From the NCBI RefSeq assembly GCF_014982745.1, contig NZ_JADCKA010000001.1, positions 1-64,000 of the forward strand: DNA of 64,000 nucleotides, given 5' to 3'. Position 1 is the stretch's first letter; each line of letters opens with the position of its first letter. The notes under the pieces are model-generated. The model searched no databases and was not told where the DNA came from. It saw nothing but the letters and a program-made list of their open reading frames with translations. The stretch is from Gallibacter intestinalis (GTDB lineage Bacteria; Bacillota; Clostridia; Peptostreptococcales; Anaerovoracaceae). A program made the translations under genes and the position numbers. Below are positions 53,153 through 62,080 of this stretch, piece after piece.

Positions 53153-53260
53153 ATGAAAAATATGTTCAACACGCCTCAGGGTAAATTGGTAGTTGGCATA
53201 ACCATCGGAGTAATCGTTTTGGTAATCGCCATTGGAGTATACAACTCAATATTTGCTTAA
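53153..53260 (+). CDS. Small single-pass membrane protein, 35 residues
   Basis: The ORF starts MKNMFNTPQGKLVVG and contains one strongly hydrophobic helix of about 22 residues (12-33). AAAGGAGA sits eight bases before the ATG, and the CoA-transferase starts 11 bp after the stop, so co-translation is likely. Small membrane peptides of this kind often modulate a neighbouring enzyme or transporter. Not matched to a known family by me. Confidence 0.65.
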   Translation: MKNMFNTPQGKLVVGITIGVIVLVIAIGVYNSIFA

Positions 53261-53271
53261 AGGAAAGAACC

Positions 53272-54549
53272 ATGACTGAAAAAGACAAGATAAAAGATAA
53301 AAAGGAAGTTAAACAGCGAGGCAGCGTACTCACTCCCGGCTTTGGGCCCCTTCGCGGAGTGCGTGTGCTTTCTTGCGGAAATGTAATTGGCGGACCATAT
53401 GCCGCACAGCTCTTGGGAGAAATGGGTGCCGAGGTCATTCATATTGAGCGTCCCGGCGTCGGCGACATGATAAAGGCTGAAGGCCGAACAAATGGAGTTT
53501 ATCCGGCATGGGCAGCTCTGGCGCGCAACAGACTCAGCGTCACCCTCAACATGGATATGAAAAATGAAGACTCCAGAGAAATCTTCCTGGGGCTTATTAA
53601 AAAATGCGATATATGGGTCGAAAATCTCGTTTGGATTGAAAAGATGGGTATAACCGATGAAATGATACGGGAAGCTAATCCTAAAATCGTAATCGTTCAT
53701 GTCAGCGGATTTGGCAGACCACAGTTTGGCGGCATTCCGGAAGTGTGCGACAGACCATCTTTTGATGTTATAGGACAGGCATATAGCGGCTTTATGTCCG
53801 TACAGGGTGAAGAGGGAGAAATGTATCCTATAACTAAGCCGACATTAAACGACTATCACACTGCGTTGTTTGCTGCTTTGGGTGCGCTAGCTGCATATAT
53901 TAGAGCCAGGAGAACCGGCAAGGGCGATGTGGTAGATGTGGCTCAGTTTGAAGCGGATGCTGCTCTGCTGGGGCATTTTATGGTTTCATATACCGTAAGC
54001 GGAGAGCTTCCAAAGAGAACAGGCAACGCCTTCACCAATGCGCCATATGATTTGTACGAAACCGGCGACGGAAGATATGTTGCCATGGGTACATTAGGAA
54101 AGCCACTATATAACCGAGCTCTGGAAGTTATGGGCTTTGACACAGAAGAATATCCCTTCGAAGAATGCGGCGTAGACCCAGCTGCCATGAATTCGGAGCT
54201 GGGCAAAAAACTGGATATGCGTATCCGAGGCTGGATGCGTGGTCATACTGCAGCTGAAATCGAAGAGAGGTTTGGAAAGAAGCGTGTGCCAGCATCAGCG
54301 GTAAACACTTTGGCAGATCTATTGGAAAACGACCACTTTATCGCCCGTGGCGATGCCATCAAGTGGAAGGATGAAGACTCAGGAAAGGAAATCACAGGAA
54401 CCGGCGTTATGCCTAAGTTCTTGGACAATCCAGGCAAGGTATGGCGCGGTGCCCCAAAGACCGGACAGGACACAGAATTGGTGCTCAAGAAGGTGTTCGG
54501 CTACGATGCTGCCAAGATAAAGCAACTGCGGGATGATGGGGTGATATAA
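53272..54549 (+). CDS. CaiB/BaiF family CoA-transferase
   Basis: The 425-residue class III CoA-transferase begins its domain with GPLRGVRVLSCGNVIGGPYAA. A catalytic Asp candidate is in RPSFDVIGQAY (near residue 164). The SFDVIGQAYSG and YDLYETGDGRYVAMG segments are reminiscent of carnitine/gamma-butyrobetaine CoA-transferases, but there is no acyl-CoA ligase, dehydrogenase or BCCT transporter nearby to confirm that. It is a different gene lineage from the dehydratase-operon enzyme at 30035. Confidence 0.87.
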   Translation: MTEKDKIKDKKEVKQRGSVLTPGFGPLRGVRVLSCGNVIGGPYAAQLLGEMGAEVIHIERPGVGDMIKAEGRTNGVYPAWAALARNRLSVTLNMDMKNEDSREIFLGLIKKCDIWVENLVWIEKMGITDEMIREANPKIVIVHVSGFGRPQFGGIPEVCDRPSFDVIGQAYSGFMSVQGEEGEMYPITKPTLNDYHTALFAALGALAAYIRARRTGKGDVVDVAQFEADAALLGHFMVSYTVSGELPKRTGNAFTNAPYDLYETGDGRYVAMGTLGKPLYNRALEVMGFDTEEYPFEECGVDPAAMNSELGKKLDMRIRGWMRGHTAAEIEERFGKKRVPASAVNTLADLLENDHFIARGDAIKWKDEDSGKEITGTGVMPKFLDNPGKVWRGAPKTGQDTELVLKKVFGYDAAKIKQLRDDGVI

Positions 54550-54592
54550 TATAATATTTATGAATTGCGGTACGTATCTGCGGAGCGTACTT

Positions 54593-54623
54593 AGGGGAAT
54601 CGGATGCGTCTGGTTCCTTTTTT
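54593..54623 (+). terminator. Terminator of the CoA-transferase unit
   Basis: AGGGGAATC pairs with GGTTCCTTT (some G-T pairs) and runs into TTTTTT. A smaller GTACG/CGTAC hairpin precedes it at about 54570-54590. Confidence 0.6.
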
Positions 54624-54651
54624 AATGATCTATTGCAATGGTTGCTACGCA

Positions 54652-54743
54652 TCGTCGAAAAGTTGTCAGTGAAACTGTCGAAAAATTATCAGTGGAATCG
54701 TCGAAAAAGTATCAATGAAATCATCGAAAAGTTATCAGTGACA
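54652..54743. repeat. Four tandem 23-bp repeats upstream of an ATPase gene
   Basis: Four head-to-tail units of exactly 23 bp (54652-54674, 54675-54697, 54698-54720, 54721-54743) share the core TCGAAAA-GTTATCAGTGAAA with 2-5 changes per unit. The last unit reaches the -35 region of an extended -10 promoter. The array has no spacers and no neighbouring cas genes. It looks like an iteron-type operator for the ATPase gene that follows. Confidence 0.8.
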
Positions 54744-54752
54744 TATGAAATG

Positions 54753-54761
54753 TGGTATAAT
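54753..54761 (+). promoter_or_regulatory. Extended -10 promoter of the AAA_14 gene
   Basis: TGGTATAAT (TGn-TATAAT) begins 10 bp after the 23-bp repeats and about 30 bp before the start codon. Confidence 0.65.
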
Positions 54762-54790
54762 TGTACCAAGTGAAAGGAGATAATCGCAAT

Positions 54791-56080
54791 ATGCTTACGC
54801 CTAAAGAATATAAAAATAGATTGATTGACAAAGAAATAAATCGTCTTATGCAAATATATGGAGCAGTATGCATAGAAGGTCCAAAATGGTGTGGAAAAAC
54901 TTGGACTTCTATGAATCACGCAGCTGATGCGATCTTTTTAGGAGATCCAGAAGGCAATTTTAGAAATAAACAGATGGCAGAAATAAATCCCACTTTTGTT
55001 TTAAATGGAGAAAAACCTCAATTGATTGATGAATGGCAAGTTGTGCCTAGTATATGGGATGCAGTGAGATATGCAGTAGATAAAACGCCTGCAAAAGGGC
55101 AATATATTTTAACGGGTTCATCGACTCCCATGATGAAAGGTGAGTTACATGGTGGCAGTGGTAGAATAGGGCGTATTAAAATGAATACTATGTCACTATT
55201 TGAAACAGGGGATTCATCTGGTGCCATATCGTTAACAGAATTGTTTGAAGGTAAGCCTGTCATGACAATGACAGGGGAAGTAGAACTTGATGATTTAATT
55301 CGATATGTAATCAGAGGAGGATGGCCAGGCTTACAAAGCTTGCAATTAGAAGATGCACAAAAAATATCTATAGACTATTTAAACAATATTCCTGATGATA
55401 TGGAGCGTATGGATGGCAAAAAACGCGATTACAAGAAAGTAATGGCACTATTACGTGCCTTGGGAAGAGCCGAAAGCAATATGACGTCGAAGAGAAGCCT
55501 TATGCGCGATATAGAAGAGTACCAAGAGGATAGAAATGAAACTATCAATATGACTTATAATACGGTTAATGATTATATAGATTGTTTTAATCGATTGTTT
55601 ATAATTGAAGATCAGCCAGCTTTCGAAAATAAATTACGATCTTCAGTTAAGTCATTAAAAAAACCTAAGCGACATTTTGTAGACCCATCTTTAGCTGCGG
55701 CAATCATAGGAGCGACTCCACAGATGTTAATGCAAGATTTAAACACATTTGGCTATTTGTTTGAAGCCTTATGCATACATGATCTCAAAATATATGCCGA
55801 GTGTAATGGGGCGAAGATCTATCATTATCATGATGAAAAAGAAAGAGAAGCAGATGCAATTATTCAGTTAAGCGATGGCAGATGGGGAATGTTTGAGATA
55901 AAAGTAGGATTTAATCAGATTGAAGAAGCAGCGAGGGAATTAATTGATTTAAAAGAAACATTTGATAATGAGACTGGTTCAAAACCAGAATTTCTATGCG
56001 TTATATGCGGTATGTCAAATGCTGCGTTTCGTAGACCGGACGGTGTATATGTAGTGCCAATTACTGCACTAAGAAATTAA
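54791..56080 (+). CDS. AAA_14/DUF4143 ATP-binding protein
   Basis: The 429-residue protein has an AAA_14 N-terminal domain with Walker A GPKWCGKT (30-37), LIDEWQ and YILTGSS, and a C-terminal DUF4143 nuclease-like region (KVGFNQIEEAARELI). The family is common in accessory DNA of anaerobes, often in many diverged copies, with unknown function. ATG 54791 follows AAAGGAGA. The DNA here is more AT-rich than the first 50 kb, which suggests transfer. Confidence 0.85.
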   Translation: MLTPKEYKNRLIDKEINRLMQIYGAVCIEGPKWCGKTWTSMNHAADAIFLGDPEGNFRNKQMAEINPTFVLNGEKPQLIDEWQVVPSIWDAVRYAVDKTPAKGQYILTGSSTPMMKGELHGGSGRIGRIKMNTMSLFETGDSSGAISLTELFEGKPVMTMTGEVELDDLIRYVIRGGWPGLQSLQLEDAQKISIDYLNNIPDDMERMDGKKRDYKKVMALLRALGRAESNMTSKRSLMRDIEEYQEDRNETINMTYNTVNDYIDCFNRLFIIEDQPAFENKLRSSVKSLKKPKRHFVDPSLAAAIIGATPQMLMQDLNTFGYLFEALCIHDLKIYAECNGAKIYHYHDEKEREADAIIQLSDGRWGMFEIKVGFNQIEEAARELIDLKETFDNETGSKPEFLCVICGMSNAAFRRPDGVYVVPITALRN

Positions 56081-56094
56081 GGAGAAAGAGATAT

Positions 56095-56434
56095 ATGAAA
56101 TATTAAACTTTTAATTTTGACAGTAATTATGCTTATAATAAATGCTGGCGAAATTTTAATTGCAAAGCAGGGCGATAACAGCAAAGAATACGAAAGTGAA
56201 GAAGAAAGCAAAAGAAAACGCGACAATATAATTAACAGCATTGTAAATGAAAAGGTATTGAACATATTATTCATCATTGTAACAGCAGCAATTATAACGG
56301 GAATGATTGCATTTAAAATCACGGAAAATCTCTATATTGTTGCGATGCTGGTGCCATTGTTGGTGTTGTTTGCTTTGTATTTGCCGGTGTATAGCTTGGT
56401 GTATTGGCATTATTGGAGGAAGTATAAAGAATAA
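56095..56434 (+). pseudogene. Small membrane protein gene with early frameshift
   Basis: A ribosome site (AAGGAG) precedes ATG 56095, but that frame stops after three codons (MKY). A second frame, open from 56099, encodes a hydrophobic segment (NIKLLILTVIMLIINAG), a charged loop and two more membrane helices to 56434. Adding two bases after codon 3 would fuse start and body. As it stands, translation could begin only at TTG 56117 or an internal ATG, giving about 105 residues. No family recognised. Confidence 0.5.
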
Positions 56435-56463
56435 GTAGTAGAGTTGATTTGAATAATTAATGC

Positions 56464-56489
56464 AAAGGTCACCGATATGTGGCCTTTTT
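56464..56489 (+). terminator. Terminator before the defence-like operon
   Basis: AAAGGTCAC pairs with GTGGCCTTT, followed by TTT. It isolates the following operon from upstream transcription. Confidence 0.75.
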
Positions 56490-56606
56490 AATTTGGAAAA
56501 TCCGTGAGAATAAAAAATTTAAATTCAGTTAAAATTTTCGCTAAAACATAGAGAAATTTAAATGAAATTAAAATAAAATCAACTTTTAAAATGATAAAAA
56601 CTTGTG

Positions 56607-56612
56607 TATAAT
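56607..56612 (+). promoter_or_regulatory. -10 box of the five-gene operon
   Basis: TATAAT lies 64 bp before the first gene, with only a weak TTTTAA at the -35 position. The surrounding 150 bp are very AT-rich. Confidence 0.5.
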
Positions 56613-56675
56613 AAACATATATTAGTTCGCGATTTACGAAATAATATGTGCAAAATTGCAAGAGGAGGAGTTAAA

Positions 56676-57785
56676 ATGATACTGATGGACATGAAAGTTG
56701 ACAATTTATATGCATTAAATGATTTTCATATGAACATGTCATATCCTAAAAAGATTGTTAATTCATCGATTCCAAACGAATTTTTAGAGGATAGAAAGAA
56801 TTTTAGATATAAGAAACTAAACATTATTATGGGTAGCAATGCCACAGGCAAGACTTCCATAGGCAAGCTATTAATGAACTTTGCCAATTATATATCGGAT
56901 ACAATATATAGACGTTTCTTTGCTTTAGTTGACGATGTAAGCAAACCAGCGTATTTATCATTGGATTTTGTGGTAAAGGAACCGATATTATATCGTTTTG
57001 AAATGAATATTAATCCTAAAAACGGAGATGAATACACTAAAGAAGACATTGATATCAAATTAGTAATGACAAAGATTAATACTAATGATAATTATGAAAC
57101 CTGTGCAGAACGCATAGATAAAGGTTCTTTTACAGAAGTATCCGTAGATGATATCGATTTAGGTGGATGGTTTTTTACCTATCCTTTTGATGAGTTAGGA
57201 AAGATAAATACATACAGCATAAGGGATAATGATAGTCGATACTTAGATGTTTTAAAGAAAGTAATGACGACTTTAGATCCGTCGATAAAAGATATTAAAA
57301 AAATTGAAGATGTAGAAAATGCATATATTATTTATTTATCTAATAAAAAAGTATTGTTAGAAAATGGGAAAATCCAGAGTGAAAATTATTTGTCCAGTGG
57401 AACTAAAGAAGGTATTGAACTTGCATATATAATTGCATCTATGAACTTTGGATATCATGATTTTCATTATTGTGACGAAATGTTTTCGTATATTAACAGC
57501 GATATAGAAAAAGCAATTATTTCCGTTATTATCGACAAATTGTCAGATAGAAAACAGGTTTTCTTTACAACACATAATTCTGATGTACTTGATATGAACA
57601 TTCCTAAACATTCTTTTACTTTCTTGAAAAGAAGGATAATTGATGGTGTTCCAAAAACTGAAGCGGTATATGCCTCTGATTATCTTAAACGAAATACAGA
57701 TTCTCTGAAGAACGCAGTGGAAAATGATTTGTTTTGTACAGCGCCGGATCTTAACAAAATATTTGAGATTGATGAGGAGATTTAG
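56676..57785 (+). CDS. ABC/OLD-type AAA ATPase, gene 1 of a defence-like operon
   Basis: The 369-residue protein has Walker A GSNATGKT (53-60), an ABC-like signature LSSGTKEG (239-246), a Walker B-like FHYCDEMF (263-270) and a switch His in FFTTHNSD (297-303). This is the AAA_15/AAA_21 type found in OLD, Gabija, PARIS and AbiL ATPases. ATG 56676 follows AGGAGGAG; the longer reading from 56604 starts on a GTG inside the promoter and is rejected. The next gene starts 2 bp after the stop. Confidence 0.85.
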   Translation: MILMDMKVDNLYALNDFHMNMSYPKKIVNSSIPNEFLEDRKNFRYKKLNIIMGSNATGKTSIGKLLMNFANYISDTIYRRFFALVDDVSKPAYLSLDFVVKEPILYRFEMNINPKNGDEYTKEDIDIKLVMTKINTNDNYETCAERIDKGSFTEVSVDDIDLGGWFFTYPFDELGKINTYSIRDNDSRYLDVLKKVMTTLDPSIKDIKKIEDVENAYIIYLSNKKVLLENGKIQSENYLSSGTKEGIELAYIIASMNFGYHDFHYCDEMFSYINSDIEKAIISVIIDKLSDRKQVFFTTHNSDVLDMNIPKHSFTFLKRRIIDGVPKTEAVYASDYLKRNTDSLKNAVENDLFCTAPDLNKIFEIDEEI

Positions 57786-57787
57786 AA

Positions 57788-58303
57788 ATGAGCAAGAATG
57801 CTATTTACAGATATTTTGTTGAAGGGGAAAGTGAACAGATTCTAATTAATGCTTTAAAAACTGATTTAGGGTTAATAGTACCAGGTAAAGTAGATATATT
57901 AAATGTTATACAAAAAAAGATTAATAAGAACTGGTTAAGGACAATGAAACCTAACACTACTGTTATACTTGTATATGATACAGATGTAGAAGATGTAGAG
58001 TTGTTGAAAAAGAATATAGAAACACTGAAAAAATGTGCAGCAGTAAAAGATGTATGGTGCATTCCGCAAGTAAAAAACCTTGAAGACGAATTAGTTAGAG
58101 CATGTAATATAAGAAACGTGATGGATTTAACGGGCACAAGAACATTACATGATCACAAAAGGGCATTTGTGAACAGCAGTAATCAAAGCCAGATGCTGGA
58201 AAGAAATGAATTTGATATTAGAAAATTGTGGTCAAAAGTTCCGGATAATGCGTTTGCACAGTTTGGAAATAACTCAGAAAGAATTAAAAAAGGAGAGGTA
58301 TGA
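57788..58303 (+). CDS. TOPRIM/RloB-like protein, gene 2 of a defence-like operon
   Basis: The 171-residue protein has the TOPRIM metal-binding pattern: a Glu in FVEGESE (residues 10-16) and DxD in VYDTDVE (63-69). Small TOPRIM proteins paired with an AAA ATPase act as effectors in AbiL, PARIS and OLD-like systems, probably cutting nucleic acid on activation. It overlaps the FRG gene by 4 bp (ATGA), so the products are likely made together. Confidence 0.78.
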   Translation: MSKNAIYRYFVEGESEQILINALKTDLGLIVPGKVDILNVIQKKINKNWLRTMKPNTTVILVYDTDVEDVELLKKNIETLKKCAAVKDVWCIPQVKNLEDELVRACNIRNVMDLTGTRTLHDHKRAFVNSSNQSQMLERNEFDIRKLWSKVPDNAFAQFGNNSERIKKGEV

Positions 58304-59166
58304 GTAATACACAGAAAATAAAACATAGTAAATTTGTAACATCAATACAAGCATTGTTAAGCATAATAAATAAAGTAAAGAAATATCATGGATTGAAAAG
58401 CGAATATGGAGGAGCAACACCACTTATTAATGGTTCATTACATCCTGAAGTGGATTTTGTATTTAGGGGAATGAGTAATAAAGATTATAATCTTTCCCCT
58501 AAAATTTTAAGAAAAGGATATGCTCTTTCAGAATATGATGAGCCTTTAAACAAATTTAAACAAGAGGCAGCATCGTATTTGCGAACTGTATGCGGAAATA
58601 ATAACTTACTTTGGATGCAATATGCGCAACACTATGGAGTACCTACTCGTTTATTAGATTTTTCATCAAATCCATTAGTGGCTTTATATTTTGCATGTAA
58701 AGATAATATAAATAGTGATGGTATCATTTGGATAATAAATAGCTTTAGATTTAATAATTGTACATTAAAAAACTTTAATGGACATGATGAAAAGTGGATT
58801 ATTGATTTTTATATCTCTCAACAGAAAGATGATGAATTGAAGCCGGGTAACGAGATGTTCAGACCATTACTGTTTGTTCCTGATTATATTGATGAACGTA
58901 TGAATGCACAATCAAGCCGAATGATGTTATGGCCGATAAGTTCTTTTATATTGGATAATGAGATAGAACAAAAGAAAAGTTATATGCATTTAACGAATGA
59001 AGAATTTTCAAATGAGAAATATGCATTTAAAGTTGTTATTCCTGCAAAAAGTAAGAAAGGGATTATGAAGCAATTAGATTTGTTGGGAATAAACGAAAAA
59101 TCAATATTCCCAGGATTAGATTCCATAGGTAGTTATATAGATTCTTATTTCAGAAGTATAAAATAG
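58300..59166 (+). CDS. FRG-domain protein, gene 3 of a defence-like operon
   Basis: The 288-residue protein carries the FRG signature: FVFRGMSN (53-60) and QHYGVPTRLLDFSSNPLVAL (110-129). The FRG domain is widespread in phage-related and conflict loci; its biochemical activity is not established to my knowledge. Conserved Arg, His and Asp in the second motif suggest an enzyme. It has no membrane segment and is coupled to the gene before (4-bp overlap) and after (11-bp gap). Confidence 0.85.
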   Translation: MSNTQKIKHSKFVTSIQALLSIINKVKKYHGLKSEYGGATPLINGSLHPEVDFVFRGMSNKDYNLSPKILRKGYALSEYDEPLNKFKQEAASYLRTVCGNNNLLWMQYAQHYGVPTRLLDFSSNPLVALYFACKDNINSDGIIWIINSFRFNNCTLKNFNGHDEKWIIDFYISQQKDDELKPGNEMFRPLLFVPDYIDERMNAQSSRMMLWPISSFILDNEIEQKKSYMHLTNEEFSNEKYAFKVVIPAKSKKGIMKQLDLLGINEKSIFPGLDSIGSYIDSYFRSIK

Positions 59167-59177
59167 GAGGCAAATAG

Positions 59178-60947
59178 ATGAAAAGTCGTGAATTGACTGA
59201 ATTCATTTTGGATTATACTAATAAAACTAAAACCAATTATGCAATTATGATGAATGGTGAATGGGGAATAGGTAAAAGTTATTATATAAAAAATGATTTA
59301 TTTGAAGCGTTAAAAAAAGATAATAAAAAATGTATAGTAATTTCTTTATATAGATTACAAAAAACTTCTGAGATTAGTGGCATCATTATTTTGGAAAAGA
59401 TGTTTATGAATAAGAAGAAATTAAAAAATGTTATTTCTGTTGGAGGCAATATTACAACTACATTAATCAAGAGTTATGCGGAAAATCAAGGTATAAAATT
59501 AAGCGCAGATGGTAAAGGATTAGATAAACTAAAAAAATTAATTAACTTATCGAATACGCTAATAATTCTTGAAGATGTGGAGCGTACGATGATACCAATA
59601 GAGGAATTATTTGGATACATAAACAATATGGTTGAACAAGATCATGTAAAAGTGCTATTGGTTTGCAATGAAAATGAAATTATTAGTAAGTATGATAATA
59701 AATCAGATAACAATAACTCGAACATTGATAACGAATATAAATGTTTCAAAGAAAAGACTATAGGTGATACAGTTAGGTTTGAAAGTGAAATCGATGAAGT
59801 TATAAAGAATATTATGAGGGATAATTTTGCAGAAGAATATAGCTTTTTTTTAGAGGATGAAGAGATAGAGAGAATATCAAATATAATGTATAGTCAAAAT
59901 GATTATAATCTTCGTTCTTTTATATTTGCATGTCAAAAGATATTTGATATTTTTGAAAAAACAAAAGTAAAAGACAACAAAGATGAAAATACAAAATATA
60001 TAATGAAAAATATTTTTTATAGCGTTTTAGGATTTTGCATGCGATTGAGAAGAGGAGAAAACATAGAATGGGATGGAACTAACCTATATTCGTTGACTTT
60101 AGGCTGTGAAAAATATCCTTTGTTTAAATTTTGTTATCAATATGTTTTAGCAATTAAACATGATATAGATGAAATTGATATTAAGGAAATGAAGGATACT
60201 CTTGTACAGTTTAAGCTGTATGAAGATGAAAAAAATAAAGATGAAGATGTAAATATAATGCGCAATTGGTCACGAGAAACGGAAGAGAATCTTAGAAAAG
60301 CAATAAAAAATATAGAGGAAAAATTACAGAACCCAGATAAAGTTAATTCAATTCCATATGCTGAATACGGTGATATTGCAGCTTATACAATTGCTTTAGA
60401 AAATGTTTTACATGAAGATTGTACAAACCTAAAAGAATTATTGGTGAAAAATTTATATGGAAAGAGAGATAAAGTAAACTCTAATTCATTATTTAGAATA
60501 TATTTTGGCGATGAAGAAGATGAAGCAAAGAAAAAATATAAAGAATTACAAGAGAAAATGATTGAGTCATTAGAAGGTATAAGTGTAGTTGATGATTTTC
60601 AGTATACAGTTGATGAAGTAGATATTTTATGTGAAAAAATAAGAAAAAGATTGAGTGCTATTGCTAAAGAAGGAAAATTTTTAACAAATTTTAATTTAGG
60701 TAAAATGGTACAACTATTTCTACAGTGTGAGCCAAAAGAAATGGAAAACATAAGAGAAGCATTTAAGGAAGTATATGATTATATTGGGAAAGTTGATATA
60801 ACTCCGCTAGAAATAGATAGAATAACAGAATTTAGAGATTTGTTAGAAGAAAACGCAAAAAAAATAGAATTGGACAAAATACAAAACAAACAGTGCGAAT
60901 GGTTTATAATTAATTTGAATACATATATCGATAGATTTAATGAATAG
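59178..60947 (+). CDS. KAP-type P-loop NTPase, gene 4 of a defence-like operon
   Basis: The 589-residue protein has Walker A GEWGIGKS (27-34), a STAND/KAP-like Walker B with Arg finger-like tail LIILEDVER (128-136) and VLLVCNENEI (159-168). The rest (170-589) is helical, Lys/Glu-rich, without recognisable repeats. No membrane insertion is evident, unlike many KAP proteins. Such NTPases often sense or switch effectors in immune systems. AGGAGG precedes the ATG. Confidence 0.8.
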   Translation: MKSRELTEFILDYTNKTKTNYAIMMNGEWGIGKSYYIKNDLFEALKKDNKKCIVISLYRLQKTSEISGIIILEKMFMNKKKLKNVISVGGNITTTLIKSYAENQGIKLSADGKGLDKLKKLINLSNTLIILEDVERTMIPIEELFGYINNMVEQDHVKVLLVCNENEIISKYDNKSDNNNSNIDNEYKCFKEKTIGDTVRFESEIDEVIKNIMRDNFAEEYSFFLEDEEIERISNIMYSQNDYNLRSFIFACQKIFDIFEKTKVKDNKDENTKYIMKNIFYSVLGFCMRLRRGENIEWDGTNLYSLTLGCEKYPLFKFCYQYVLAIKHDIDEIDIKEMKDTLVQFKLYEDEKNKDEDVNIMRNWSRETEENLRKAIKNIEEKLQNPDKVNSIPYAEYGDIAAYTIALENVLHEDCTNLKELLVKNLYGKRDKVNSNSLFRIYFGDEEDEAKKKYKELQEKMIESLEGISVVDDFQYTVDEVDILCEKIRKRLSAIAKEGKFLTNFNLGKMVQLFLQCEPKEMENIREAFKEVYDYIGKVDITPLEIDRITEFRDLLEENAKKIELDKIQNKQCEWFIINLNTYIDRFNE

Positions 60948-60981
60948 CATATGCTTGATATGAGTTTAATTGAGGTGCATG

Positions 60982-61962
60982 ATGAAAAAATATTCTTGTA
61001 ATGGTTTGCGTTATACTGTAAATGCTCTTGATGCTGATTCTGAATTTTGTATTTATGAAATAAATGAAAAAACTAAAGAGTTTGTTTATTCTGGTGATTT
61101 CATAAATTATGAATTAGATAGTGAGCTTAGTCTATTGAATGATACATTGAATAGTATGTTGTTCGGTGACATTGATGAATACTATAAAGAGTTACGAATG
61201 TTACCCATTTGGGTGACGGAAGTGGGTCAAAACTCTGAGATGTCAATAAGTGTAGATGAATTCAATGAGATGATTGAAAATAATAAAAACACAAGTTTTT
61301 ATAAGCATTTATATTTAACAGACTGTAAATACTTAGTGGGGACTATGCAGAATCTTTTATTTGCAGTAGAAGAGGCGTTTATAAGATATTATAGAACTAT
61401 TTCGATTTCATATGACGATGAAAAATATTCAAAAGACGAGGGGTTTACTGGTACAGTATGTGAGATGTCTAGCAATTCAATTTTAGCATCTTCAGCAGTA
61501 GAAACATATTTTACTAAAGCGTATTCAATCTTAGATATTATTTGTAAAATTTGTTACGAGCTTCAATTTAAGAATGATGATTATAGTAGGTATAGAAAAT
61601 TATTGAGCTCAAGTAAATTATGGGGAGATAGAAAAAAGTTAAAATTATATGAAGTGCCAAATACATTGTTTGAAAAATGTACTTCTATATGTACAATTGA
61701 ATCAATACGTAATGAAATAATTCATAACGGAACATGGGAATTATATCCTAAAATATTCACTAGATATAAATCGGGTCAAGCCAAAGAACGATACTTATTG
61801 TTTCCGGATATAGTACAAGGGCATTTGGCAACTTTCAAAAATAGAAGGCATTTTTTTTCGAATAGAAGAAAGATTAATGATATATTGCCTGAAATTCATG
61901 AAGAATTTAAGAAACGTTTATTAAATACTATAAAAATAGTGAACAAAGATTTCTTTACATAA
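60982..61962 (+). CDS. HEPN-like protein with R-x4-H motif, gene 5 of a defence-like operon
   Basis: The 326-residue protein is mostly helical in its second half and has RNEIIHNG at 243-250, giving the R-x4-H motif of HEPN ribonucleases. An N-terminal mixed alpha/beta part (1-120) is not recognised. HEPN nucleases cut RNA in ApeA, Abi and toxin-antitoxin systems. I choose ATG 60982, which best fits the GAGGTG site; ATG 60979 and TTG 60970 are possible. It lies 34 bp after the KAP gene. Confidence 0.65.
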   Translation: MKKYSCNGLRYTVNALDADSEFCIYEINEKTKEFVYSGDFINYELDSELSLLNDTLNSMLFGDIDEYYKELRMLPIWVTEVGQNSEMSISVDEFNEMIENNKNTSFYKHLYLTDCKYLVGTMQNLLFAVEEAFIRYYRTISISYDDEKYSKDEGFTGTVCEMSSNSILASSAVETYFTKAYSILDIICKICYELQFKNDDYSRYRKLLSSSKLWGDRKKLKLYEVPNTLFEKCTSICTIESIRNEIIHNGTWELYPKIFTRYKSGQAKERYLLFPDIVQGHLATFKNRRHFFSNRRKINDILPEIHEEFKKRLLNTIKIVNKDFFT

Positions 61963-62080
61963 TATGCAAGAAGCATTTTGTGAGTTTTGTTGATTCGATT
62001 AAAAAAGAGTTTGTTTGCAATTTGCGGATTATTAAAAGTATTAAATGATAAAATTCAATAAAAGTTTTTTAGGTTATGAT

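Noticed and set aside
53272-54549. Carnitine or gamma-butyrobetaine utilisation cluster
   Set aside because: The CoA-transferase resembles that group, but no ligase, dehydrogenase, hydratase or BCCT transporter is present.
54652-54743. 23-bp repeats as a CRISPR array
   Set aside because: Units are contiguous with no spacers, vary between copies, and no cas genes are near.
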